Of a stretch of DNA of 64,000 nucleotides, positions 27,099-35,954 are shown in pieces. The notes below the pieces were generated by a model, which was given only the letters and a program-made list of their open reading frames with translations, had not been told where the DNA came from and searched no databases. The first letter of the stretch is position 1. The number at the start of each line of letters is the position of its first letter. Location: assembly GCA_963778465.1 (NCBI GenBank), contig CAVZUK010000003.1:1860001-1924000 (forward strand), given 5' to 3'. The DNA is from CAVZBW01 sp963778465. GTDB taxonomy: Bacteria > Actinomycetota > Acidimicrobiia > Acidimicrobiales > RAAP-2. The position numbers were made by a program, and so were the translations under genes.

Positions 27099-27491
27099 TT
27101 AGGCTAGGAGCTTCGTCTTCTGCGATTGGAACTCGTCCTCCGTGAGCGCACCCTTGTCCCGCAGCTCGGCAAGCTTTGCCAACTGGTCGGTGGTGCTGGC
27201 CGACCCGGCGGCCTCCTTCACGTACGAGTCGAAGGCCTTCTGCTCTTGCTGCGCCTGCTTGACGGCGCGCTCGTGCATGCTCCCGCCGCGGACGATCAGG
27301 TAGGCCAGGATGCCGATGAGCGGAAAGATGATGACGAAGATCACCCACAGCGCCTTGACCCAGCCGCTCATGTCGTGGCTGCGGAAGATGTCCGAGAAGA
27401 TCACGATCAACAGCCAGATCCAGATGACGAATCCAACGACCATGAGAATCGACCAGAACAGGTCCAGTATCGGATAGGTATCGCCAATCAC
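27099..27491 (-). CDS. SHOCT / PLDc_N domain membrane protein
   Basis: 130 residues from GTG 27491, preceded by AAGGAGGAGAG. Two membrane segments (ILMVVGFVIWIWLLIVIFS, ~residues 13-31, and VKALWVIFVIIFPLIGILAY) form a PLDc_N-type region. A C-terminal SHOCT motif follows (LAKLAELRDKGALTEDEFQS...). SHOCT domains are short helical pairs found at the ends of many oligomerising proteins. The protein is a common actinomycete small membrane protein of unknown function, possibly stress related. Confidence 0.8.
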   Translation of the reverse strand: MIGDTYPILDLFWSILMVVGFVIWIWLLIVIFSDIFRSHDMSGWVKALWVIFVIIFPLIGILAYLIVRGGSMHERAVKQAQQEQKAFDSYVKEAAGSASTTDQLAKLAELRDKGALTEDEFQSQKTKLLA

Positions 27492-27741
27492 GCCTCTCTC
27501 CTCCTTCTGGAAAATCGCCAGGACGACGATACCCCAAGGGGTTTGCTCGGCTCCGGACCTCGGACAGGCCGGCCGAGTCCGCACGCGTCGGGCCCGGCAT
27601 CTTCCGCCGAGGGCGAGAGGACCTTCGTCCCTGGCGCCGGGGGAGATCCGGCGGCACCTGTACGTAGGCCTCTGCCAAGGACGGGCTGCAGGTTGCTCGA
27701 GCCCACCACGACCGACCTCGGCATCCTTCTGGCTCTGCCCG
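27492..27741. other. 250-base gap between SHOCT and propeller genes
   Basis: No gene, RNA or hairpin recognised; probably carries the promoter of the SHOCT gene. Confidence 0.4.
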
Positions 27742-28869
27742 CTAGGACCGGGTAGCCGAGGTAGGCGACAAGGACCATGCCTGGCCGTTCCAGGACTCGA
27801 TCATGACGAAGTACTGGGCATCGACCCGGTACGCACCGACCGCCTCGCACTGACTGCCCGTGCTACACGAGATGCCGGTGAGGTCACTGCTGTCGTAGCC
27901 GGCGGGGGGCGGGACGGTCAGGGAGGTCCACTGGGCGCCGTTCCATTGCCACGCCTGCGCGTCGCCGCGCCCGTGATAGCCGACCGCCATGCACGCGGCG
28001 CCTTGTTGCGTACAGCTGACGCCCTCGAGCAGGCTCACCTGTTCGGTGCCCCGTCTCGGGATGTCGGCGGCGCTCCAAGCGGATCCGTTCCACAGCTCGG
28101 CCGTCGCGGTCAAGGAGACCTCGTTCTCCGGCGTCCGGAAGCCCACGGCGGTGCAGCTCGAGAGGCCGGTGCACGACACGTCCTCCAGTCGATTGAGCCT
28201 CCGGGTCACGGGGGTGATGGCGACGGGCTGCCAGGCCGTCCCGTTCCAGCGTTCGGAGAAGGTCGTCATCCCGTCCGGACCCACGTCGTCCCCGATCGCC
28301 ATGCAGAAGGACGGGGAGAGGCACGACACGCCGCCAAACTGGGATCCCGGTTCGACCGGGGTATTCGTTCCCTGCCAGGATTGCCCGTTCCAGTGCCAGC
28401 CGCGAGCGGTCGACATGGCAATGCAGTCGGAGGGCCCACCGCAGGAGACCGCACCGAGCGCCGGCTGATCTTCGGTCGGCTGGATCCTCCATGCGGTCCC
28501 GTCCCAGTGTTCGACGAGCGATCGGACCTCGTCGTGCGGTGGCCCCACGTGGTAGTTGCCGACCGCGATGCAATTGGTTGCGCTCGGACACGAGACCGAA
28601 CGCAGGGAGTCCTCCGCGCCGGCGTGGGCCGTCGGGACCTCCGCCCAGTGTCCATCGAGCAGCAGTAGGGCGATGCTCCGGGTCCCGTCCCTGCCGACCG
28701 CCATGCAACTCCCGGTGCTCGGACAGTCGACCGAGGTCAGGGTGCCGGGAACCGGCGTCGGAGCCCGAACAGCGCCGGCCGACGAGACGGAACTCCCCGC
28801 GCCGAGAGCCGCACCGGTCAAGACGGTCACGACCGATGCGAGGACCATCGACCGCTTCAGCACACTCAT
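27742..28869 (-). CDS. Secreted seven-repeat protein, predicted beta-propeller
   Basis: 375 residues from ATG 28869 (GGGAG ribosome site). A signal peptide is followed by seven repeats of about 45 residues. Each reads LxxVSCxxxxxCxAVGx..., then a WNGxxW-type segment in most. Two cysteines 6-8 residues apart in each repeat probably form a disulfide on one blade, and WNG/W marks the edge of the blade. Seven such units fit a closed seven-bladed beta-propeller. No catalytic motif. Similar proteins occur widely in high-GC actinomycetes with unknown partners; adhesion or ligand binding at the cell surface is an inference. Confidence 0.75.
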   Translation of the reverse strand: MSVLKRSMVLASVVTVLTGAALGAGSSVSSAGAVRAPTPVPGTLTSVDCPSTGSCMAVGRDGTRSIALLLLDGHWAEVPTAHAGAEDSLRSVSCPSATNCIAVGNYHVGPPHDEVRSLVEHWDGTAWRIQPTEDQPALGAVSCGGPSDCIAMSTARGWHWNGQSWQGTNTPVEPGSQFGGVSCLSPSFCMAIGDDVGPDGMTTFSERWNGTAWQPVAITPVTRRLNRLEDVSCTGLSSCTAVGFRTPENEVSLTATAELWNGSAWSAADIPRRGTEQVSLLEGVSCTQQGAACMAVGYHGRGDAQAWQWNGAQWTSLTVPPPAGYDSSDLTGISCSTGSQCEAVGAYRVDAQYFVMIESWNGQAWSLSPTSATRS

Positions 28870-28946
28870 GATCGCTCCCTCACCCGTCGGTTCGTCGCGG
28901 GGCTCCGCAGCGGTGCACGCCCTACCGCCGCCACTTCTCGAGGAAT

Positions 28947-28952
28947 AGTATA
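28947..28952 (-). promoter_or_regulatory. Candidate -10 (TATACT) for the propeller gene
   Basis: On the minus strand, TATACT lies about 78 bases before the ATG of the propeller gene; an upstream TGACGA 17 bases away is a weak -35. On the plus strand TTCACA and CATACT (28958-28963, 28979-28984) may serve the isochorismatase gene, but the spacer is only 15. Confidence 0.35.
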
Positions 28953-28990
28953 CAGTGTTCACAACTGGGTCGTCACGCCATACTGGTCGG

Positions 28991-29530
28991 GTGCCGGACG
29001 AAGGGAGTCGCCGCAGTACGGCACTGCTCCTGATCGACTTCCAGGAGGACTTTCTCTCTCCCAGCGGGCGCATGCCGGTCGATCAGCGTCAGGTCGGTCC
29101 GGCCATCGACGCCGCGCGGCGTGCGGTTGGAGGGGCGCTACGCGACGGGGACCTCATCGTGAAGATCGGGAACGAGTTTCGCTCGAGCGCCGTGATCGCC
29201 AACGCGTTCCGTCATCACGCCGCGATGGAGGGAAGCCCCGGGTCGGCCTGGGACGGCCGCATCGATCCGCCCGGGGCGACCTACTTGTCCAAGTGGAGAT
29301 CCAACGCCTTCTGCAACCCCGATTTGGCCTCGCTCCTCGAGGGGGCGAACGTGAGCTGCGTCCGGCTGGCCGGCCTCTATGCCAAGGCGTGCGTGAGCGC
29401 GACGGCGAAGGCGGCGCGCCGTCGGGGCTTTGTGGTCGAGGTGATCGGGGATGCGACCGCTTGCGGCAGCGACCAGTCCCGGCGGCGCGCTCTCGAGAGA
29501 TTGCGCCGCAACGGGATAGGGGTCATCTGA
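28991..29530 (+). CDS. Isochorismatase family cysteine hydrolase
   Basis: 179 residues from GTG 28991; GTG 28955 would add 12 residues. The catalytic triad of the family is visible: Asp16 in LLIDFQEDF, Lys101 in YLSKWRSNAF and Cys134 in LYAKACVSATAKAA. A possible cis-peptide region lies ahead of the Cys. Such enzymes hydrolyse amides or C-N bonds (nicotinamidase, N-carbamoyl amidases) or, in true isochorismatases, an enol ether; the active Cys argues for an amidase-type member. It stands alone. Confidence 0.85.
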   Translation: MPDEGSRRSTALLLIDFQEDFLSPSGRMPVDQRQVGPAIDAARRAVGGALRDGDLIVKIGNEFRSSAVIANAFRHHAAMEGSPGSAWDGRIDPPGATYLSKWRSNAFCNPDLASLLEGANVSCVRLAGLYAKACVSATAKAARRRGFVVEVIGDATACGSDQSRRRALERLRRNGIGVI

Positions 29531-29587
29531 CCAGGCCCGACACCGGTGCACGTCCTCCGCTCGTCGTACGTGTGGGGTGTGCGCGGG

Positions 29588-29758
29588 TCACGCATCCTCG
29601 AGCAGCCGAGCCAATCCGCCCCGCAGCTCGTCCAGCCGCCGTTGCACGTCCTGCAGCTCCCGGATCAGCGCCATGGCCTCCTCCCGGTCAAGCACCTGGG
29701 AGCCGTGGCGCAGCATGGCGATGGACCGCCTCATCCGCTCGAGCTCGTAGGAGTCCAT
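29588..29758 (-). CDS. Small helical protein under a LexA-box promoter
   Basis: 56 residues from ATG 29758, which has GAGGTGG five bases upstream. The sequence is charged and helical (ELERMRRSIAMLRHGSQVLD, then REEAMALIRELQDVQRRLDE) and could form a coiled coil; no membrane segment. ATG 29806, close to the predicted transcription start, would give a longer 72-residue leaderless form. It is alone, convergent with the isochorismatase gene. The promoter overlaps a near-perfect LexA box, so it is probably SOS-induced; a role such as division arrest, or checkpoint or DNA-repair accessory, is inference. Confidence 0.6.
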   Translation of the reverse strand: MDSYELERMRRSIAMLRHGSQVLDREEAMALIRELQDVQRRLDELRGGLARLLEDA

Positions 29759-29808
29759 CGCTACCACCTCGCCAGCGCCGCCCATCGAAGGATGCCATCT
29801 CGGCATGG

Positions 29809-29828
29809 CAGCGAACATACGTTCGCTG
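29809..29828 (-). promoter_or_regulatory. LexA (SOS) box
   Basis: CAGCGAAC-ATAC-GTTCGCTG: a perfect 8-bp inverted repeat around a 4-base centre, with the core GAAC-N4-GTTC that LexA binds in actinobacteria (consensus TCGAACN4GTTCGA). It overlaps the -10 element of the small-gene promoter, the usual position for repression. Confidence 0.75.
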
Positions 29829-29842
29829 AGCGAGCTCGTCAA
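29814..29842 (-). promoter_or_regulatory. Promoter of the small SOS gene
   Basis: On the minus strand TTGACG (29842-29837) and TATGTT (29819-29814) are separated by exactly 17 bases. The predicted start is near 29807, about 49 bases before the ATG. Confidence 0.6.
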
Positions 29843-30068
29843 CCCGTTCTCCGGGCCCGGGAGTCGTTCCTGGTCAGCGGGGCTCCACGAGGTCCATCAG
29901 CCATCGCCGAGCTTCCAGGGTGCTGACGGTGCGACCGCATCGACGGAGGTCGAGCGCGAAGTGGGCCGGTCTGATGAACTATGAGGAGGCACAGATCTCG
30001 GCGCTGGAGGCTCGTGCCAACGGATTCGATCGGGTGAGGCTGGAGGGTGCAGCCGGAGGGGGCTCGGT
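29829..30068. other. Gene-free stretch upstream of the channel genes
   Basis: No gene or hairpin recognised besides the SOS promoter at its left edge. The right end provides the ribosome site (GGAGGGGG) of the next small ORF. Confidence 0.35.
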
Positions 30069-30263
30069 ATGTCCGGAGACAACCAGTCCGCGGTCCAGCA
30101 GGCCGAGGGCAACGGACCACCGACCGAGGCCGGAGGTCACGCCGCGGGGAGCGGTGGGTCCGCGGGTTCCGAGCCGCCGACGCCCGGGTCCAGCGGTTGG
30201 ACCCTCAGTCACAGGCGCTTCGCGAACCGGATCATCGCCGCTGTGCGGCCGCCGGGCGCTTGA
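30069..30263 (+). CDS. Possible small Gly/Ser/Pro-rich protein before the K+ channel
   Basis: 64 residues, MSGDNQSAVQQAEGNGPP at the start and SHRRFANRIIAAVRPPGA at the end. It is low-complexity in between. Strong ribosome site GGAGGGGG before the ATG, and it ends 11 bases before the channel start, so it could be a translated leader or a small partner. No homology recognised. Confidence 0.35.
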   Translation: MSGDNQSAVQQAEGNGPPTEAGGHAAGSGGSAGSEPPTPGSSGWTLSHRRFANRIIAAVRPPGA

Positions 30264-30274
30264 AGGGTCCACCG

Positions 30275-30817
30275 GTGAAGTCAGAGGAACAGGCACGGGC
30301 GCAGGCAGACCGCGACGAGGCACCGTCCTTCGGCATCATCTTGCGCGCGGTCCTTCGCTTGGTCGCGATCCTCGCGCTGCTCTTCGTCGGCTATGCCCTG
30401 CTCCCGGGGACCGAGGAGACCTCGTGGAGTCGGATTCTCACGTTCTCGATCGTGTTGGTCGCTCTCGTCGTCCTGATGGTCTACGAGATGCGATCGATCC
30501 TGCGATCGAAATATCCCGCCATGCGCGCCGTGGAGGTCCTGGTGACCGTCCTGGGCCTCTTCTTGGTCGTCTTCTCGGTCGTCTATCTGAGCATGTCGCA
30601 CGCGAGCGGCCAGACCTTCAATACGCCGCTGGATCACGTCCGCGCCCTGTACTTCACCGTCGTCGTGTTCGGCACGGTGGGTTTCGGGGACATCGTGGCC
30701 AAGACCGACGGCGCCCGCCTCGTGGTCACGATCCAGATCCTCCTCGACCTCGTCTTGATCGGACTCTTCGTGCGGCTGGTCCTCGGTGCGGTGCAGAGGA
30801 GGAGGGGGGGACAATGA
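30275..30817 (+). CDS. Two-pore-helix potassium channel family protein
   Basis: 180 residues from GTG 30275. Four membrane helices are predicted (about 20-42, 53-70, 85-107, 145-172). The pore segment YFTVVVFGTVGFGDIVAKTD lies at 127-146, with filter TVGFGD, a Tyr-to-Phe variant of TVGYGD. There is no RCK or cyclic-nucleotide domain. Probably a tetrameric K+ channel whose gating is unknown. It overlaps no other gene; the small ORF at 30069 may be cotranscribed. Confidence 0.8.
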   Translation: MKSEEQARAQADRDEAPSFGIILRAVLRLVAILALLFVGYALLPGTEETSWSRILTFSIVLVALVVLMVYEMRSILRSKYPAMRAVEVLVTVLGLFLVVFSVVYLSMSHASGQTFNTPLDHVRALYFTVVVFGTVGFGDIVAKTDGARLVVTIQILLDLVLIGLFVRLVLGAVQRRRGGQ

Positions 30818-30997
30818 TTCCAGCCGACAGCTCGAGGGGTGACTGGCCGTACCGAGCGGAGGGTCGAGGCCGTCGTCGAGTAGTGGGGGCGCCTATTGTC
30901 AGCGGCGTGCCGCTCGGGAACCTTCATCCCGAAGTCGCCGCCCGCTTCGGCGACCTCAAGCTGCAAACGGCGAGCTCTCGGTGATGGCGGAGCCATC

Positions 30998-32074
30998 GTG
31001 ACGCCGTCCGATCGGGCCAAGCCCTTCCGAGTGGTGCAGTGGACGACGGGCAACGTCGGGCGCCGGTCCGTCGCCGCGGTGCTGGCCAATCCTGCTCTCG
31101 AGCTGGTGGGCTGCTACGCCTGGTCGTCCGACAAGGTGGGAAGAGACGTGGGCGAGCTCTGCGGCATGGCCGACATCGGCGTCCCGGCGACCGATGACGT
31201 GGCGGCCCTCCTCGACCTGCGCCCAGATTGTGTCATCTACAACCCGAAGTGGCCGGACCTCGACGACCTCGTGCGCGTCCTCGAAGCCGGCATCAACGTC
31301 GTGACCACCGCCTCGCTCATCACGGGAGATGGGCTCGGCGGCGACCGCCAACGGGTGGTCGACGCGTGCGCGCGCGGACAGAGCACGATCTTTGGCTCCG
31401 GGATGAATCCGGGCTTGGCCAACCTGCTCGGCCTCGTCTCGGCTGGGCTGTGCGATCGGATCGATTCCGTCTCGGTCCTTGAGTCCGTCGACTCGACGGG
31501 ATACGACTCGCCCGATACCGAGCGATCCGTCGGCTTCGCCCGTCCAATGGATGACCCGGACCTGCCGGCGATGACGGCGGCAGGAACCGCCATCTTCGGG
31601 GAGGCCGTGCGTCTGATGGCAGACGCCTTGGGCCTCGAGCTCGACGATGTCCGCTGCGAGTCCGAGTACGCGCGGACGACGCAGCATCTGGACCTCGGGT
31701 CGTGGTCCATCGATGCGGGCTGCGTCGCCGGAGTGGCCGTGAACTGGCAGGGCATCAAGGGTGACCGGGCCGTCGTCCAGCTGAAGACGCGCTGGCGCAA
31801 GGGGCGGCACCTCGACCCCGACTGGCCGATCGAGCACGGCTACATCGTCGACATCCAGGGCCAACCTTGCGTCCGGACAAAGCTCGAGGTCTACCCGGCG
31901 GCCGACTTCCAGGCGAAGACCTTCGCCGACTACATGGTCCTCGGGATGATCATGACCGCGCTGCCGGCCATCAACGCCATCCCCCTGGTGTGCCGAGCCC
32001 GCCCGGGGATCGTGACCTACCTCGATATTCCCTTGGTGGCACCGGCGGGTTGGGTGCCGGTCACCGACGCGTGA
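30998..32074 (+). CDS. DapB-like NAD(P)-dependent dehydrogenase
   Basis: 358 residues from GTG 30998. The N-terminus has the Rossmann pattern FRVVQWTTGNVGRRSVAAVL (residues 10-29). The family of NAD(P)-binding dihydrodipicolinate-reductase-like proteins begins with VxxWGTGNVGxxxxR and continues with a C-terminal alpha/beta domain. Amine dehydrogenase (2,4-diaminopentanoate dehydrogenase) is a known member; most mycobacterial homologues have no known substrate. Not a true DapB, which is shorter. Ribosome site GGCGGAG lies upstream. Confidence 0.75.
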   Translation: MTPSDRAKPFRVVQWTTGNVGRRSVAAVLANPALELVGCYAWSSDKVGRDVGELCGMADIGVPATDDVAALLDLRPDCVIYNPKWPDLDDLVRVLEAGINVVTTASLITGDGLGGDRQRVVDACARGQSTIFGSGMNPGLANLLGLVSAGLCDRIDSVSVLESVDSTGYDSPDTERSVGFARPMDDPDLPAMTAAGTAIFGEAVRLMADALGLELDDVRCESEYARTTQHLDLGSWSIDAGCVAGVAVNWQGIKGDRAVVQLKTRWRKGRHLDPDWPIEHGYIVDIQGQPCVRTKLEVYPAADFQAKTFADYMVLGMIMTALPAINAIPLVCRARPGIVTYLDIPLVAPAGWVPVTDA

Positions 32075-32281
32075 GTCGGCCAAACGTGTGGTAGGCATCC
32101 TGCGTCGCCGCCGGTCGGGGCGGCACGGCTCGGTCGCGTTCCGCGCTGGTGACCCGTGCCGGTGACGCTCGTTTGCGATGGCTGCCGCAGTCGTGTGGCT
32201 ACATCCGCGCGAGCATGATCTCGGCCGTTCGCGCTTGGGTTGGCGCTGCAGCCCAGAACCCTGCGACCTACGGTATTGCGC

Positions 32282-32650
32282 ATGACCAAGCTCAAACGAG
32301 AGGACCCCGTCGTCCATCGAGGGATTGGTGACAAGTTCCACGTCCGACTCCTGACCGTCGGCGATACCGACGATCTCTGGCGTGAGAGCTATAACGAGGT
32401 TGCCAAGTCCGTGCCGGCAGTGGCCTCGGGAACGGGGAACCGAACCGTAATTGTCGTGAAGTTGGACGAGGATTCACCCTTCGCGAAGATTCAAGGTGCC
32501 CTGAACCTCGCAATGGGGGCGCTCGCCGAGGCAGACAAGGCGGCCCGAAACAAGCGGACGGCCAGATCTCTGCCGGACAACGCCGTCGCAGACTGGTGGC
32601 GAAAGCTCAAGGAGAACTTCCAATCCTGGGAGCGCTACACCGCTCCGTGA
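32282..32650 (+). CDS. Hypothetical protein of unknown function
   Basis: 122 residues from ATG 32282. Starts MTKLKREDPVVHRGIGDKFH and ends with helix FQSWERYTAP. Composition is less GC-biased than its neighbours and no ribosome site is strong. Nothing recognised; possibly acquired DNA next to the rnpB-flanking repeat. Confidence 0.5.
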   Translation: MTKLKREDPVVHRGIGDKFHVRLLTVGDTDDLWRESYNEVAKSVPAVASGTGNRTVIVVKLDEDSPFAKIQGALNLAMGALAEADKAARNKRTARSLPDNAVADWWRKLKENFQSWERYTAP

Positions 32651-32956
32651 TCTCTTGTGGTTTCGATGCGTGGTTGGTCATCCACGGACGAGGAGCTCAA
32701 GTCCGCGGGCGGAGTGGCGGTGAGCCGGCCCATGGGCGGGGTTCTGGACCAGAGGAGTAGTCGACCTGCCCATACGCCTCCTGAGTGGGATGTCACTGTT
32801 CACGTTCACTACTCAAAGGCGCCGGAGCGCGAAGGATGAACGAGACGGGCACGGGTCCATGGACGAAGGGACCGTCGACTCTCATTTTGCAGTTGCTGTT
32901 TCAGTGTCGTCGTGCAAGGCTCATCGTTGCTGCCGCTTTCCTATCGGGAGGTAGCC
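32651..32956. other. 306-base region containing the rnpB-like repeat
   Basis: No gene recognised. It carries the 33-bp rnpB-end copy at 32714-32746 and, at its right end, the GGGAGGTAG ribosome site of the secreted protein. Composition falls below the local average. Confidence 0.4.
32714..32746 (+). repeat. Copy of the rnpB 3' end (33 bp, distal copy)
   Basis: This 33-bp segment matches 33580-33612, the 3' end of rnpB, at 29 of 33 positions without gaps, in the same orientation. The identical core includes CGGTGAGCCGGCC and GGCGGGGTTCTG. It lacks the rest of the RNase P RNA. Confidence 0.7.
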
Positions 32957-33517
32957 ATGAACGTGGCAAAGAGCATGGGCGCAGCCGCCGCCCTGGTCGC
33001 GATCTCGACTGGCGTAGTCGCCGGCTCAGCCGCCGCCGCTCCCACCGGGAGCACGCCGGCCATTCCCGCAGGCCCATCGACGCTCGGGGCCGGAGGGACC
33101 GGCGGGGCTCCGGCGATCAAGACGTTGTCCAACAGCGTTGGTCCACCCTTCGCGTGTCCCATCTCTGGGCATGGCCAATTCCCGGCAACCTGCGTTTGGG
33201 TCACCTCGGGAACCTTTCGAGGGCATCGAGGTGAATCCTTCACGAGCAGCTGTCCCACCGGCTACCGGTACCCGTATCTGGTGGCCCTGGGATTCGATCC
33301 GCTCTGGCAGGACCTGAGCCGAGACCTGGCCTTCCTCCGTGTCTTCGGAGTGAGCAACACCTATGGACGGCTGACCCCCGAGGGAAAGCCGTTCTCCTAC
33401 AGCGGGAATAGCGGGATGTTGGGTTATGTCGGCATGAGCATCTACGCGTACATCGTCAGCGATGCCCGACTGCGCTTTGTGTGCAGCAACAAGGGACCAA
33501 CGAGCGCACTTCCCTGA
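32957..33517 (+). CDS. Small secreted cysteine-containing protein, unknown function
   Basis: 186 residues from ATG 32957 (GGGAGGTAG site). Signal peptide KSMGAAAALVAISTGVVAGS then AAA-A cleavage. The mature part has a Gly/Pro-rich start and then four cysteines (FACPISGHG, ATCVWV, SSCPTGYRYPY, RFVCSN) that could form two disulfides. Reminiscent of small actinomycete secreted proteins; function unknown. It is the only gene between the two rnpB-end copies. Confidence 0.65.
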   Translation: MNVAKSMGAAAALVAISTGVVAGSAAAAPTGSTPAIPAGPSTLGAGGTGGAPAIKTLSNSVGPPFACPISGHGQFPATCVWVTSGTFRGHRGESFTSSCPTGYRYPYLVALGFDPLWQDLSRDLAFLRVFGVSNTYGRLTPEGKPFSYSGNSGMLGYVGMSIYAYIVSDARLRFVCSNKGPTSALP

Positions 33518-33529
33518 GGTCGTCGACGC

Positions 33530-33557
33530 GGCGTCTGCACCGACCGCGTCAGACGCC
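33530..33557 (+). terminator. 8-bp hairpin between secreted-protein gene and rnpB
   Basis: Arms GGCGTCTG (33530-33537) and CAGACGCC (33550-33557) with a 12-base loop. Without a T tract. Its place between convergent transcripts suits a two-way terminator. Confidence 0.4.
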
Positions 33558-33579
33558 ATATCCGGGAGGATGACGGGTC

Positions 33580-33961
<382 letters not shown>

Positions 33962-34053
33962 CGTCCCAGTCTGCCAGGTCCCGAGCCTGTGCCGGTCGGC
34001 CTCGGCGGCTCGGAGGGCCCGATCACGAGGGGGGCTGTCGGTAGGGTGATGGG

Positions 34054-35468
34054 GTGAGTGCCAGGCAGCCGCAGCCCGACGAGCGTCCCCACGACGCCCT
34101 CACCGTTGCCGAGCTCTACGACGAGGTCGACGATGTCCTCGGACGAGCGTTCCCCCGGTCCCGGCTGCTGTGGGTCAGGGGTGAGATCCAGCACGTCTCC
34201 GACCGGACCGGTCATTGCTACCTGGATCTGGTCGATCCCGACGGACACCGGAGCCGTCAGGCGCCGGTGCTCAAGGTCAAGTGCTGGCGCACGACGTGGC
34301 AACCGCTCCGCGCCTCCCTCGAGCGCGAGGGGATCCGCCTCGAGGCCGGCATGGTGGTGGTGATGCGGGGTTCGCTGGACTTCTACAAGGCCCGGGCCGA
34401 AGTGAGTTTCGTGCTGGGGGAGATCGACGTCACGGCCCTGCTCGGCGGCGTCGCGGCCCGGCGCGCTGCGCTCGTCCGCACCCTGCACGCCGAGGGACTC
34501 CTCGACCGCAACCGGAGCCTCCCGGTCCCCCCGGTGCCCCGCCGGATCGGTCTCGTCGCGAGCCCGGGGAGCGAGGGCTACCGGGACTTCGTGGGTCAGC
34601 TCGAGTCGTCGGGCTGGAGCTTCCTCGTCACCGTGGTGCGCACGCAGGTGCAGGGGAGGTCCTCGCACCTCGCGCTCGACCGCGGCCCTGCGGAGGCTGC
34701 GGGGGATCGAGTGCGATGTCGCAGTGGTGGTGCGCGGAGGGGGGTCCAAGGCCGACCTGGCCGCGTTCGACCAGGAGGCCGTCGCGCGTGCCATCGCCAC
34801 CATGCCGGTGCCGGTGTGGACGGGCATTGGGCACTCCGGCGACGAATCGGTCGCCGACCTGGTCGCCCATCGCGCCTGACATCACGCCGACCGAATGCGG
34901 CCGGGAGCTGGTCGCCCGGGTGGCACGCTGGTGGGAGGCCGAGGTCGCCGGACCCGCCGACGTCGTCCGGCGGGGCGCCGAGCGCGCCATCCACGAGGTG
35001 GAGCAGCGAAGTGCGGGAGCGCGCCGCCACCTGATCGGTGCGGCCCGGCACCAGCTCCGCTGGCACGGTGACCGGGTGGCCGGGCGCGCCGCGGCGTTGG
35101 AGGCGTTGGCCCCCCGACGCCTCGAACTCGAGGACGGATCCCTGCGACTTCGGGCCGGGCGCCTCCCGCCCCTGGCCCGGACCCACGTGGACCGGGGGGT
35201 CGAGCGGGTCGGCGCCATGCGCCGGCTCATCTCCGCCTACGACGTCGACCGGCAGCTGGAGCGGGGGTACACCCTGACCCTGGACACCCGGGGTGTCGTG
35301 GTTCGCAGCGCCCGTGCCCTCGCCACCGGCGACACGATCGAGACCCGGTTCGCCGACGGCTCGCTGCGGTCGGTCGTCGATGCCGGACCGGACCGAGGGG
35401 GCGGCGACTCGGAGGTTCCGCCCGGCGTGGGGGACGATCTTTCTTCGGAGGATGGGCAACGACCATGA
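34054..35468 (+). pseudogene. xseA: Exodeoxyribonuclease VII large subunit, broken by two +1 frameshifts
   Basis: The gene starts at GTG 34054 with the OB-fold domain (TVAELYDEVDDVLGRAF; LLWVRGEI) and continues to FLVTVVRTQVQGRSS. Around 34670-34690 the frame moves by +1: the next recognisable part, IECDVAVVVRGGGSKADL to IGHSGDESVADLVAHRA, is in another frame. It ends at TGA 34877; from about 34878 the rest of the family sequence (ITPTECGREL to the C-terminus) is in a third frame, to 35468. Each step equals one extra base, for example at ~34678 and 34877. The intact product would be ~470 residues and would degrade ssDNA with XseB. Whether this is a sequencing error or a genuine lesion is open. 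Confidence 0.8.
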
Positions 35469-35854
35469 GCCCGGCGGATCAGGTGCCAGAGGGACCGGCG
35501 ATGCGGCCGGTGGGTGAGCTCGGCTACTCCGAGGCGAGCAGGGAGCTCGACGAGATCGTCGCCTTCTTCGAGCAGCGGGAGGTGGACGTCGACCTGCTGG
35601 TGGCGCGCCTCGAGCGGGCGACGGCCATCGTCGACGAGCTGGACCGCCGCCTGCGCCGCACCCGGACGCAGGTCGAGGAGCTCGCCCCGCGCCTCGCGCG
35701 GGTGGAGACGCCCGAGGAGACCGACGTCCGCCCGGGCCCGCCGCGCGGGGGCTACGAGGAGATCGAGGAGCACCCGGACGAGGACGAGGGCGGCTACGAC
35801 TCGGTCGGCGTGGACAACGGCGCAGAGGACGAGGCCGACGAATCGCTCTTTTGA
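35465..35854 (+). CDS. xseB: Exodeoxyribonuclease VII small subunit
   Basis: 129 residues; the core GYSEASRELDEIVAFFEQRE and LLVARLERATAIVDELDRRL matches the helical small subunit (usual length ~80). The extra ~30 residues are an acidic, low-complexity tail. ATG overlaps the xseA stop by 4 bases. Its intactness argues that the large subunit is also expected to be functional. Confidence 0.85.
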   Translation: MSPADQVPEGPAMRPVGELGYSEASRELDEIVAFFEQREVDVDLLVARLERATAIVDELDRRLRRTRTQVEELAPRLARVETPEETDVRPGPPRGGYEEIEEHPDEDEGGYDSVGVDNGAEDEADESLF

Positions 35855-35954
35855 ACCGGCAGGCGGGTCGGTCCCGACCGAGTCGGCCGACCGGCTCGCA
35901 CGGCGAGATCCTCCCTGCCCGCCGATAGTCCGCTCCCATTAGGCTCTGCCCGGC

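Noticed and set aside
32912..33517. Longer start of the secreted protein at 32912
   Set aside because: The ATG at 32957 has the clear GGGAGGTAG site and the signal peptide begins there.
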